A stretch of DNA of 64,000 bases from Acinetobacter shaoyimingii (GTDB taxonomy: Bacteria > Pseudomonadota > Gammaproteobacteria > Pseudomonadales > Moraxellaceae). Location of the stretch: contig NZ_CP049801.1 in NCBI RefSeq assembly GCF_011578045.1, positions 2,976,001 to 3,040,000 on the forward strand, written 5' to 3'. The position numbers and the translations under genes were made by a program. How positions within the stretch are numbered: position 1 is the first letter of the stretch; every line of letters begins with the position of its first letter. Of this stretch, positions 34,569 to 42,457 are shown piece by piece. Under the pieces are notes generated by a model. It was not told the origin of the DNA, ran no database searches, and saw only the letters and a list, made by a program, of their open reading frames with translations.

Positions 34569-35972
34569 ATGAAAATCAAAACAACTCGTCTGCTGACTGC
34601 ACTAATTTTAAGTGGTTCATTGTTTGGCTGTGCAGCAATCGTGAAATCACCTTATGAACAGCCAAGTGTCAATGTACCAAGCAGTTTCCAAAACAGTAAA
34701 ACCACGACACGTACTGTTTATCAAGATGTGCAGGCCGACCAGTGGTGGACACTGTTTGGTGATCAACAGTTGAATCAACTGGTCAACCAAGTGATTGAAC
34801 GTAATACTGACCTTGCAGTTGCAGGATTGAATTTGCAGACTGCACGCTTGCAAGCAGGTTTGGCTGAAAATAAACAAGGCATCCGCGTCAGTTCAAGTGT
34901 CTCTACGGGTCATAATATTGACCTGAATTCAGGCGATGACTCTTCAAAAGGATTATCGCTCAGTGGTGGCGTCAGTTATGAAACTGATTTGTTTGGGAAG
35001 CTTGCACGCCAAACTGAAGCAGCCAAATGGGAAGCTTTAGCGAGTGAACAAGACTTACAAGCCACTGCGCAAAGCTTGATTGCGACCACAGCTCAGTTGT
35101 ACTGGCAATTGGGTTATTTGAATGAACGCTATAACGTGGCACAGCAAAACTTAGCCAGCACACAAAAGACTTATGAATTGGTGCGTACTCAGTATCGTTT
35201 AGGTGCAGTGTCTGGTCTAGATTTGGCGACTGCTGAGCAAGCCGTTCAAAGTCAGAAGTCGACGTTGAGTCAAATTGCACAGCAAAAAGTAGAAACGCGT
35301 ACCGCTTTGGCTGTGTTGTTACAACAGCCTGTGCAACAGCTAAGTATTCAGGAACCAACGCATTTACCTGCCACGACCTTACCCATGATTGAAGCAGGCT
35401 TACCTGCGGAATTATTGGCACGTCGTCCAGATTTAAATGCGTCGGAACTTCGTTTGCGTAAAGCTTTAGCGACCAAAGATGCGACCAAAGCCAGTTATTA
35501 CCCGTCGATTAGCTTAACAGGTAACTTGGGTTCATCGAGCACGTCCTTAACTTCGCTTTTACAAAACCCTGCCCTCGCTTTGGGTGCAAATTTAAGTCTG
35601 CCATTTTTGCAATATAACGATATGAAAAAAGACATTGCCATTAGCAAGCTCGATTATGAGAAAGCGATTGTGCAGTACCGTCAAACTTTGTATCAGGCTT
35701 TTGCAGATGTTGAAAATGCCTTGTCTGCACGTATTGAGCTAGATAAACAAGTGGCGAATCAGGAGCGTAATGTTCAATTGGCCGAAAAGGCGGAGCGTTT
35801 AAATGAAATCCGTTATAAGAACGGTGCAATTGCGTTGAAAAACTTAATTGATGCGCAAAAGACTACACGTGATGCGCGTGTGAGCTTGGTTCAAACCAAG
35901 CAAAATCAATACAATGCGTATGTGACTTTAATGAAAGCTTTAGGCGGTAGTCCGATTAAACAGTTGCCTTAA
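34569..35972 (+). CDS. TolC-family outer-membrane efflux lipoprotein
   Basis: 467 residues, NodT/OprM type. Lipobox SLFGC (Cys21) followed by a typical VPSSF N terminus and two OEP repeats forming the beta-barrel and periplasmic alpha-tunnel. Diagnostic segments: DQWWTLFGDQQLNQLV, ARRPDLNASELRLRKA, and the C-terminal NGAIALKNLIDAQ. It lies 9 bp after macB, so the operon encodes a complete tripartite pump. The substrate cannot be inferred. A strong terminator ends the operon. Confidence 0.94.
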   Translation: MKIKTTRLLTALILSGSLFGCAAIVKSPYEQPSVNVPSSFQNSKTTTRTVYQDVQADQWWTLFGDQQLNQLVNQVIERNTDLAVAGLNLQTARLQAGLAENKQGIRVSSSVSTGHNIDLNSGDDSSKGLSLSGGVSYETDLFGKLARQTEAAKWEALASEQDLQATAQSLIATTAQLYWQLGYLNERYNVAQQNLASTQKTYELVRTQYRLGAVSGLDLATAEQAVQSQKSTLSQIAQQKVETRTALAVLLQQPVQQLSIQEPTHLPATTLPMIEAGLPAELLARRPDLNASELRLRKALATKDATKASYYPSISLTGNLGSSSTSLTSLLQNPALALGANLSLPFLQYNDMKKDIAISKLDYEKAIVQYRQTLYQAFADVENALSARIELDKQVANQERNVQLAEKAERLNEIRYKNGAIALKNLIDAQKTTRDARVSLVQTKQNQYNAYVTLMKALGGSPIKQLP

Positions 35973-35982
35973 ATAAAAAATT

Positions 35983-36006
35983 AAAAAGCCCTGAGGGGCT
36001 TTTTTT
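35983..36006 (+). terminator. Intrinsic terminator after the mac operon
   Basis: AAAAAGCCC (35983-35991), TGAG loop, GGGCTTTTT (35996-36004), then more Ts to 36006. A 9-bp perfect stem. Confidence 0.93.
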
Positions 36007-36055
36007 AAAATTAACGATTTAAAAAATCTTAGAGTGTACTAACTTTGAATTTTTT

Positions 36056-36802
36056 TCAATTTTTCTTATCAAAATAGTCTTTTGGGTAAGGATCATCTTG
36101 AATTATATTTCTGTATTCAAAGACGCTTTCAAGTAATAAAGAGTGTTTTTCACTTAAGAGTCGACTTGGTAATAAAAAAACCTCTTCAGGATTTTTAAAT
36201 CCCAATACTTCAAAGACTTGCTCAGACTTTTCTGACAAATGTAATAAAGAACGAATTACGCCCTTCATGATAAAAATAATCACAAAATAAAATAAAAATA
36301 ATACTCCAAACCAAATAATAAAAATCTCTTTATCAAAATCAATCATAAAAATAAATAATAAAATCATACCTATAGCTGTACCTAAAAAGATCAACCGAGC
36401 ACCTTTCATTGCTGAAGCTGTATAAGTTTTTTTAGATGCTCCCATACCCACTGGCATATGTAATAAGCCTGATTTAGGACTTAATATTGCATAGAGTTCA
36501 TATAGATTTCCTTCTACTGGTCGAGCTGCACACACCACTTGTTCATTTTCTTCTAATAATGCACGGTGAAATTGACCGACACAGATTTTATCGTCTATTT
36601 TTGCCACAATACATTGCACATGTAAACGGCTTTGAGAAGCAACAAAAAGGGTCTGTGCAGAAAGAGATAAGCTCTCTGTAGCACCAGCTAAGAGTGCAGA
36701 CGACATAATTTGGCTGTCACGACCAGACCCCATAGTACCCATCATTTCATTATGAATTTCTAAAGCCTCTAGTCTACCTTCTATTTTAATAAAATCTGAC
36801 AT
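36056..36802 (-). CDS. Putative T6SS-associated two-helix membrane protein
   Basis: 248 residues: a N-terminal soluble domain (about 1-130) with FIKIEGRLEALEI, a Gly/Ser/Ala-rich MSSALLAGATESLSLSAQTL segment and a VQCIVAKIDDKICVGQFHRALL strand pair; two TM helices (about 133-155 and 160-180); and a C-terminal cytoplasmic tail. The plan resembles a family I recall as putative T6SS effector or accessory membrane proteins found beside vgrG genes. Its place near the vgrG locus supports that, but the assignment is tentative. It has a ribosome-binding site of weak quality. Confidence 0.6.
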   Translation of the reverse strand: MSDFIKIEGRLEALEIHNEMMGTMGSGRDSQIMSSALLAGATESLSLSAQTLFVASQSRLHVQCIVAKIDDKICVGQFHRALLEENEQVVCAARPVEGNLYELYAILSPKSGLLHMPVGMGASKKTYTASAMKGARLIFLGTAIGMILLFIFMIDFDKEIFIIWFGVLFLFYFVIIFIMKGVIRSLLHLSEKSEQVFEVLGFKNPEEVFLLPSRLLSEKHSLLLESVFEYRNIIQDDPYPKDYFDKKN

Positions 36803-37220
36803 TTAAACATTCCATATTGATTTTACAAACACTTCATACTCTTCACTTTCATTTTTAAATTGTTTTTCGTAACTATTGGACTAATGATGAATATATGCTC
36901 CGTACTGCATTTGGTTTTACCTTCTCAAGAATGTTTCTTGAGCCTTCTTCAAAAGATATTAATTCATCTGGTTTTTATAAAACTTCTGTCAGATGTGTAG
37001 CTAATAGCAATAACGCTATATTCTAATTATATTTTTACTGAGGTGCTTTATAGCTATATAAAACACTTCCCTCCTTATCCTAAATAACTTAACCATCATC
37101 AATATTATGAAAATTTTGGCACACCTATTAAAACGTTATTTAACAAATTCAAACTTTATAAATATCAAAAATTTATTTACGATGAAATCAATAAATTACA
37201 ACTTTGATTAAAGCAAAATA
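36803..37220. other. A/T-rich intergenic region at the edge of the vgrG locus
   Basis: 418 bases with no gene. It contains a perfect 8-bp hairpin with a 3-nt loop (CTCAAGAA at 36924-36931 with TTCTTGAG at 36935-36942) and no T-run, a smaller hairpin ATAGC/GCTAT at 37004-37019, and, from 37138, the first copy of the duplicated sequence that carries the FGE-like genes. Promoters for both divergent genes should lie here but no strong -35/-10 pair stands out. Confidence 0.5.
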
Positions 37221-38273
37221 ATGAAACAAAATTTAATCGCAATTCTATTGTCTAGTTTGGCGCTGACAGCTTGTGCCAAAACATCTACAGAATCTGTGAA
37301 TCAACAAAATTCGACCTCTTCATCAAAGGGCAAACAAGATCCAGAGCTTCAAAAGAAAATAGATCAGCTATTAGAAAAAACTAAAAAAGAACTCATTTTT
37401 GTCAAAGGTGGCTCATTTATGATGGGAGATTTTGGCCCTCAGCATAGTAAAGATGGGTTACGTTATGACGGTGACGGTGATGCTACCCCACTCCATAAAG
37501 TGACCTTGTCTGATTATAAATTGAGTGCAACTAAAGCCACTTATGCAGATTTTGATGTTTATACGGCAGCTACAGGTCAAAAACCTATTGGCGTATTTGA
37601 CGAATTTTCAAAAATAGATCGAATTCCTGAAGTTGCTGCTGGCGTAAATTGGCAACAGGCACGTGATTATTGCCAATGGTTAGGTAAACAACTCAATTTA
37701 AAAATGGACCTACCAACAGAAGCTCAATGGGAATATGCTGCTCGTAATAGAGGTCAAATGGTCATGTATCCGACCAATAACGGAAAGTTAGAAAATGGAA
37801 AAAACATCTGGAGCTTTGACCAGAGAAACTTAACTAAGAAAAAATATAAAACCATAAGAATTGTCCCTGAATTAAAACAATTCCCCCCTACCCAAATGGG
37901 CTTTTATGACATGATTACTGATAATTATGAGTGGATGTTAGATTGGTATGATCCTGAATATTATAGTAAATCTCCGGAACACAATCCTCAAGGTCCTAAA
38001 ACAGGAACCAAAAAAGTGGTCAGAAGTACGTATCCAGATGATGGTCAAAATATAAAAATGTCAGGTGGGCTAACCATTAGTCGTCATGCTATCCATCCTG
38101 TAGCCGATCCAGATTTAGTTGGAGAGTTAAAAGATTTAATAGACACAAAATCTGTTGATGTAAACAAAAATAATTCTGTACGTTGTGCTGTAAATTTTTA
38201 ACTCTAATAAAGTGTATAAAAAATTTCTAAGAAAAACCTTCTTAAAAAATATTGCTATATTTATTCTCACGCA
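37138..38273. repeat. First unit of a 1136-bp tandem duplication
   Basis: From ATTTAACAAATTC at 37138, the sequence is repeated with an offset of 1136 bp from 38274. The duplication includes about 83 bp of 5' flank and the whole FGE-like gene; identity is near-complete over the flank and the first 600 bp of the gene and falls in two later patches. Confidence 0.93.
37221..38201 (+). CDS. FGE-sulfatase-domain lipoprotein, copy 1 (candidate immunity protein)
   Basis: 326 residues with a lipobox (LALTAC, Cys18), a short Ser/Gln linker and an FGE/SUMF1 domain: LIFVKGGSFMMGD, HKVTLSDYKLSATKATYADF, VNWQQARDYCQWLG, LPTEAQWEYAARNRG, and NYEWMLDWYDPEYY. The usual C-terminal RGGSW...RxAxR block is altered (VVRSTYPDD...GGLTISRHA), and no catalytic Cys pair is seen; the only mature cysteines are Cys18 (lipid), Cys151 and Cys321. 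It is probably a non-enzymatic periplasmic lipoprotein. Position opposite a vgrG-linked effector suggests an immunity role; this is inference. Confidence 0.85.
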   Translation: MKQNLIAILLSSLALTACAKTSTESVNQQNSTSSSKGKQDPELQKKIDQLLEKTKKELIFVKGGSFMMGDFGPQHSKDGLRYDGDGDATPLHKVTLSDYKLSATKATYADFDVYTAATGQKPIGVFDEFSKIDRIPEVAAGVNWQQARDYCQWLGKQLNLKMDLPTEAQWEYAARNRGQMVMYPTNNGKLENGKNIWSFDQRNLTKKKYKTIRIVPELKQFPPTQMGFYDMITDNYEWMLDWYDPEYYSKSPEHNPQGPKTGTKKVVRSTYPDDGQNIKMSGGLTISRHAIHPVADPDLVGELKDLIDTKSVDVNKNNSVRCAVNF

Positions 38274-39340
38274 ATTTAACAAATTCAAACTTTATAAATA
38301 TCAAAAATTTATTTACGATAAAATCAATAAATTACAACTTTGATTAAAGTAAAATGATGAAACAAAATTTAATCGCTATTTTTTTGTCTAGCTTAGCACT
38401 AAGCGCTTGTGCCAAAACATCTACAGAATCTGTGAATCAACAAAATTCGACCTCTTCATCAAAGGCTAAACAAGATCCAGAGCTTCAAAAGAAAATAGAT
38501 CAGCTATTAGAAAAAACTAAAAAAGAACTCATTTTTGTCAAAGGCGGCTCATTTATGATGGGGGATTTTGGCCCTCAGCATAGTAAAGATGGGTTACGTT
38601 ATGACGGTGACGGTGATGCTACGCCACTCCATAAAGTAACTTTATCTGATTATAAATTGAGTGCGACGAAAGCGACCTATGCAGATTTTGATGTTTATAC
38701 AGCAGCTACAGGTCAAAAACCTATTGGCGTATTTGACGAATTTTCAAAAATAGATCGAATTCCTGAAGTTGCTGCTGGCGTAAATTGGCAACAGGCACGT
38801 GATTATTGCCAATGGTTAGGTAAACAACTCAATTTAAAAATGGACCTACCAACAGAAGCACAGTGGGAGTATGCAGCCCGTAATCGCGGTCAAATGGTCA
38901 TGTATCCAACCAATAACGGGAAGTTAGAAAATGGAAAAAACATTTGGAGTTTTGATCAAAGGAATCAAACAATTTCAAAATATAAAGCTACTTTAGATGT
39001 TATGCCCCTGTTAAAACAATACCCACCGACTCCAATGGGATTTTATGACATGATTACAGACAATTATGAATGGATGTTAGATTGGTATGATCCTGAATAT
39101 TACAGCAAATCTCCAGAACACAATCCTCAAGGTCCTAAAACAGGCACTAAAAAAGTGGTCAGAAGCACTTATCCAGATGATGGTCAAAATATAAAAATGT
39201 CTGGCGGACTAACCATTAGTCGCCACGCTTTATACCCTATAGCAGATCCTGAAGATCTCGAATATTATAAAAACTCTAAATATAAAAATTCTATAGATCT
39301 GAATAAAAACAACTCTGTCCGTTGTGCTGCTAACTTATAA
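38274..39340. repeat. Second unit of the tandem duplication
   Basis: Begins ATTTAACAAATTC at 38274 and carries the second FGE-like gene. It differs from the first unit mainly at the codons for residues about 205-223 and 291-314 of the protein, and by an extra ATG at the start (38354). Confidence 0.93.
38354..39340 (+). CDS. FGE-sulfatase-domain lipoprotein, copy 2 (candidate immunity protein)
   Basis: 328 residues, the tandem copy of the preceding gene. Lipobox LALSAC (Cys19, or Cys18 from the ATG at 38357, which corresponds to the start of copy 1). The first 200 residues are almost identical to copy 1, then two patches diverge (around the RNQTISKYKATLDVMPLL segment and the PEDLEYYKNSKYKNSIDL segment) while the intervening NYEWMLDWYDPEYY block is unchanged. 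Such focal divergence is expected if these surfaces bind a variable partner. It ends 22 bp from the convergent effector gene. Confidence 0.85.
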   Translation: MMKQNLIAIFLSSLALSACAKTSTESVNQQNSTSSSKAKQDPELQKKIDQLLEKTKKELIFVKGGSFMMGDFGPQHSKDGLRYDGDGDATPLHKVTLSDYKLSATKATYADFDVYTAATGQKPIGVFDEFSKIDRIPEVAAGVNWQQARDYCQWLGKQLNLKMDLPTEAQWEYAARNRGQMVMYPTNNGKLENGKNIWSFDQRNQTISKYKATLDVMPLLKQYPPTPMGFYDMITDNYEWMLDWYDPEYYSKSPEHNPQGPKTGTKKVVRSTYPDDGQNIKMSGGLTISRHALYPIADPEDLEYYKNSKYKNSIDLNKNNSVRCAANL

Positions 39341-39346
39341 GCCGAT

Positions 39347-39379
39347 GCAAAAAGAGTATAACTTAAACGTTATACTCTT
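39347..39379 (-). terminator. Terminator overlapping the effector stop codon
   Basis: AAGAGTATAAC (39352-39362) pairs with GTTATACTCTT (39369-39379), 11 bp perfect, loop TTAAAC. On the minus strand the hairpin is followed by TTTTT. The effector's stop codon (39363-39365) lies in the loop and its last codons form the ascending arm. Confidence 0.88.
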
Positions 39380-42300
39380 GATCATCCAGGGATTTTGAAT
39401 CCACCAAAACGTATGGATTTTCAAATGGTGCTAACATTTCAAAATTACTAGCCATGAGTACTTTTTGATCTTTATCATTTTCATAATTTTGTATTTCTTC
39501 AAAGATTTTAAACCTATAATCATCTTGATTACGTACTAACATATAGTTGCGATGATTTTGGATTTTTTTTACCCCTTTTCTATATTCTATATACTTTTTC
39601 AGCCAGTCATTTAAATCTCCACCATATTCTATACCTTGATTGATACAATAAATAATAGTCTTAGCCCTTTCATCATTAATTTTTTGATTTTCTAGTTTGT
39701 CATAATTTAGGAAACGAATCAGATCCCCTTCTACCTTACCAAGTTCAAATTCAGACAGCTTAAAACCTCTAGGGTGAATATGTTGAATCGTGTTTTTCCA
39801 TTCTGCTTCAGTAATACAAGTCGCCAAAATATTGATGATTGCTGTTTTACGCTCTGGGAAAAACCTAACATCCACATCAGTTAATGATACACTTACCTGT
39901 ATATCTAAAATTGGCGCAGTTCGATCTGTCCAATGGGAAACTGCATACAACAATATGCCTTTCGTTTCAGGTGTCGCATAGAACAATTCACGGCGTCCTG
40001 TATTTGAGTTAACTCTACGAGCAGTTTGTAAACGCCCTTGATCAACATCCAACCTATTAATCCATCTTAAAAACTCGGTAGATACTTTTCTTACATCTTT
40101 TGTTAGAGTATGATTATCTCCTATACAGTATGCCAATGCCTGTGAAAGCATCAAAAAACTGACTGAATTAACAAATGCTAAAGTCTTAAAACCTGCGTAA
40201 CCAAGCTGTGATTTTAAGAAGCCTGCAAAATTTATTAATTGATCGGTTCCAACATCAAAAGCAGCAGTTCCTTTAGCCCCTACCCCCCAACACAAATGTG
40301 CAGCAACTAAAACTCTAAAAGTATTACTAGCAGCAGAATAACCGATTTGGAATTGACCTTCGGCACCAACACCAGCACTTACACCACCTGTAGCAGAAGC
40401 ACTAGCTATGGTCACAAATTTTGCCTCTCTATCTTCAGAAAATCCAGGGTCAAACCATTCAATCCCACCTTTAAGTGTTCCACTAACCTGAATTCCAGCA
40501 AAAGCTTTAATTTCAGCATATGCGGTATTACGATTTTCTTTAGTTTCTTCCATTAACTCTAATTTACCTTCTCCAGCTTTAAATGAAGGCCTATTTTCTT
40601 TATTCATCATTTCGGATATGGATCGCTGGGGCTCTCGAGCTACTGCTGTAATTACTTGTTTTGCCCCTTGATGAGTAATATCAACGGATAAATTGCCAGC
40701 TACACCTAAATTTGCTCCAGAAAATCCAGCTATTTCACAGCCTATTAAAAAGCGTATTTCACCTAAAGAATAATTTTGATACTCAATATTCCATCCAGAT
40801 TCACTTGGAAAGAATTTTCTCCATTCTTTTTTTCCCTCAAATAAAGTCCACTTTGCTGATGCATCAGCAGATACATTTAATTTAACACCAGCTGAAGACG
40901 CACTTAATTCTGCTTCCCCTTTTCCACCAGCAACTAAACGCATCCATTGAGCTTCTTGACTAACATCAATTCCATGACTATTCGTGTACTGTTCAGCAAT
41001 TTCTCCACCTAGGCCTCCTATTAAGTTATAAACAGCCTTTTCATCACTGCCTATTTCACTTTTAGCACTTATAATTTTTGATGATATAGCATCAAAACTT
41101 TTTCTAATCTTACTAACATCGGTAACGCCATTACGACCAGAGGCATCTGTAATTTCTACTCTCATTTCATGATTCAAACGTGAATTCTTAAGTTTTTCAT
41201 AAGCCGAAGGTTTTAAATATCTTCTTAATAAATTGGTTTTAGTTTTACCTTTAGTTGTTTCGGCTTCTGCAATCCAAACTTCTTCCAGATCATTCCTTGA
41301 TTGAAACTCTCCATTAATTTTACTTAACGCTTCCTGCTGGCTAATATTTAACCTTTTCTCCATTTCACGAATTTCATCTAAGTTTCTTGCCTGAATTGCT
41401 CTTCTTAAATTAGCATTAGTTTGGTGAACATTTTCCACTGCTTTTGCTAAAAGATTAGTTTTTTTATAAAAATCTTCATATACTGAAGGTGGCAAAATAA
41501 TTACTTCATTTGTATGCGGATTGATTACAACAGGTGGCTTTCTAACAGGTCCTAATCCTATTTTATGCATAGTGTCAGGACTTGTAATCCCTTGTGTAGT
41601 AGGAAAAATGATTTGATAAATGACCTGTTCATCTACACAAGTAAAGGGCTTGTATAAATTTGAATCATTTTTCTTATCACCTAGAAAATATCGAACTTTT
41701 ACTCGCCTATATGTTTCAATTAGTTTTGTAAAACCTTTTTCATTACTAGGTGCAGGTTTTAAATTTACAATTGGTTTAGTGTCTCCTTGACCAAATATTT
41801 GATAATTAATGTTTGGCATTCCTTTTCCATTTGGTAGAACAAATTGAAACATGCAATAATTTTTAAATTTTAGTCTTTTAGGTTTTTTAGTAATAACTGT
41901 ATTTTTCTTTTTATACTCACTATACGAGACAGGTTCTAAGCTTTTTTCAAATACATTAGGCGTATTCGGTTGCCCCAATACCTTAGGAAATCCATTTGAA
42001 TTAGGATAACTTCCTAAGTTTCCAAAAATTTTTGTTCCTTTATTATCAAACTGACCTATTCTTTTATTATTTTGTTGAGCTGTTTTTCTTATATCAATAA
42101 TACGTTGTTGCAATTGTTTCTGTGTTGATAAATATTGATTTTCCGTTGGAAATTTCAAGTTATCATCTAAACTTTTTTCATTTATTTCTATTATATTAGT
42201 ACCTTCAGCTAAAATAGGCTTAATTAAAGTTTTTTTACTAAAAATTGTACTATATCCTTGCACAAAAATACTCAAAGTACCATTACTGACTATTTTTATT

Positions 42301-42455
42301 GGCTTAGTTCTACCATCTTTGTCAGTTACACCACTATAAGTTTCTTTACTACCTTTTTTCGGTTGAAAAATTAAAGTATAAGAAACATTAGCTAAACTTT
42401 CAGCTCTCTGATTATAAAATGAGACTGTATATTCTAATATTGTATATTTATTCAT
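39363..42455 (-). CDS. Large VgrG-linked protein, candidate T6SS cargo effector
   Basis: 1030 residues, starting 2 bp after vgrG on the same strand. Residues 1-90 form a small beta-domain (SLANVSYTLIFQ, GVTDKDGRTKPI) that resembles the VgrG tail; 200-285 looks like a second copy (MPNINYQIFGQG, NEKGFTKLI). A helical, probably coiled region spans about 325-400. From about 500 to 780 the chain is rich in Gly, Ala and Ser with amphipathic strands (NLGVAGNLSVDI, AFAGIQVSGTLKGGIEW, GGVSAGVGAEGQFQIG) and ends in hydrophobic helices (741-780). The remaining 250 residues are soluble. No nuclease, lipase, amidase or ADP-ribosyl motif is recognised. A membrane-active toxin is possible. Confidence 0.75.
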   Translation of the reverse strand: MNKYTILEYTVSFYNQRAESLANVSYTLIFQPKKGSKETYSGVTDKDGRTKPIKIVSNGTLSIFVQGYSTIFSKKTLIKPILAEGTNIIEINEKSLDDNLKFPTENQYLSTQKQLQQRIIDIRKTAQQNNKRIGQFDNKGTKIFGNLGSYPNSNGFPKVLGQPNTPNVFEKSLEPVSYSEYKKKNTVITKKPKRLKFKNYCMFQFVLPNGKGMPNINYQIFGQGDTKPIVNLKPAPSNEKGFTKLIETYRRVKVRYFLGDKKNDSNLYKPFTCVDEQVIYQIIFPTTQGITSPDTMHKIGLGPVRKPPVVINPHTNEVIILPPSVYEDFYKKTNLLAKAVENVHQTNANLRRAIQARNLDEIREMEKRLNISQQEALSKINGEFQSRNDLEEVWIAEAETTKGKTKTNLLRRYLKPSAYEKLKNSRLNHEMRVEITDASGRNGVTDVSKIRKSFDAISSKIISAKSEIGSDEKAVYNLIGGLGGEIAEQYTNSHGIDVSQEAQWMRLVAGGKGEAELSASSAGVKLNVSADASAKWTLFEGKKEWRKFFPSESGWNIEYQNYSLGEIRFLIGCEIAGFSGANLGVAGNLSVDITHQGAKQVITAVAREPQRSISEMMNKENRPSFKAGEGKLELMEETKENRNTAYAEIKAFAGIQVSGTLKGGIEWFDPGFSEDREAKFVTIASASATGGVSAGVGAEGQFQIGYSAASNTFRVLVAAHLCWGVGAKGTAAFDVGTDQLINFAGFLKSQLGYAGFKTLAFVNSVSFLMLSQALAYCIGDNHTLTKDVRKVSTEFLRWINRLDVDQGRLQTARRVNSNTGRRELFYATPETKGILLYAVSHWTDRTAPILDIQVSVSLTDVDVRFFPERKTAIINILATCITEAEWKNTIQHIHPRGFKLSEFELGKVEGDLIRFLNYDKLENQKINDERAKTIIYCINQGIEYGGDLNDWLKKYIEYRKGVKKIQNHRNYMLVRNQDDYRFKIFEEIQNYENDKDQKVLMASNFEMLAPFENPYVLVDSKSLDDQEYNV

Positions 42456-42457
42456 TG

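Noticed and set aside
36803..37220. PAAR or chaperone gene in the vgrG locus
   Set aside because: The region has no open frame of suitable length, and no PAAR-type repeat or DUF4123/DUF2169-type chaperone is encoded anywhere in the vgrG neighbourhood.
37221..39340. Active sulfatase-modifying enzymes
   Set aside because: No catalytic cysteine pair is seen and there is no sulfatase gene nearby; the domain is more likely a scaffold.
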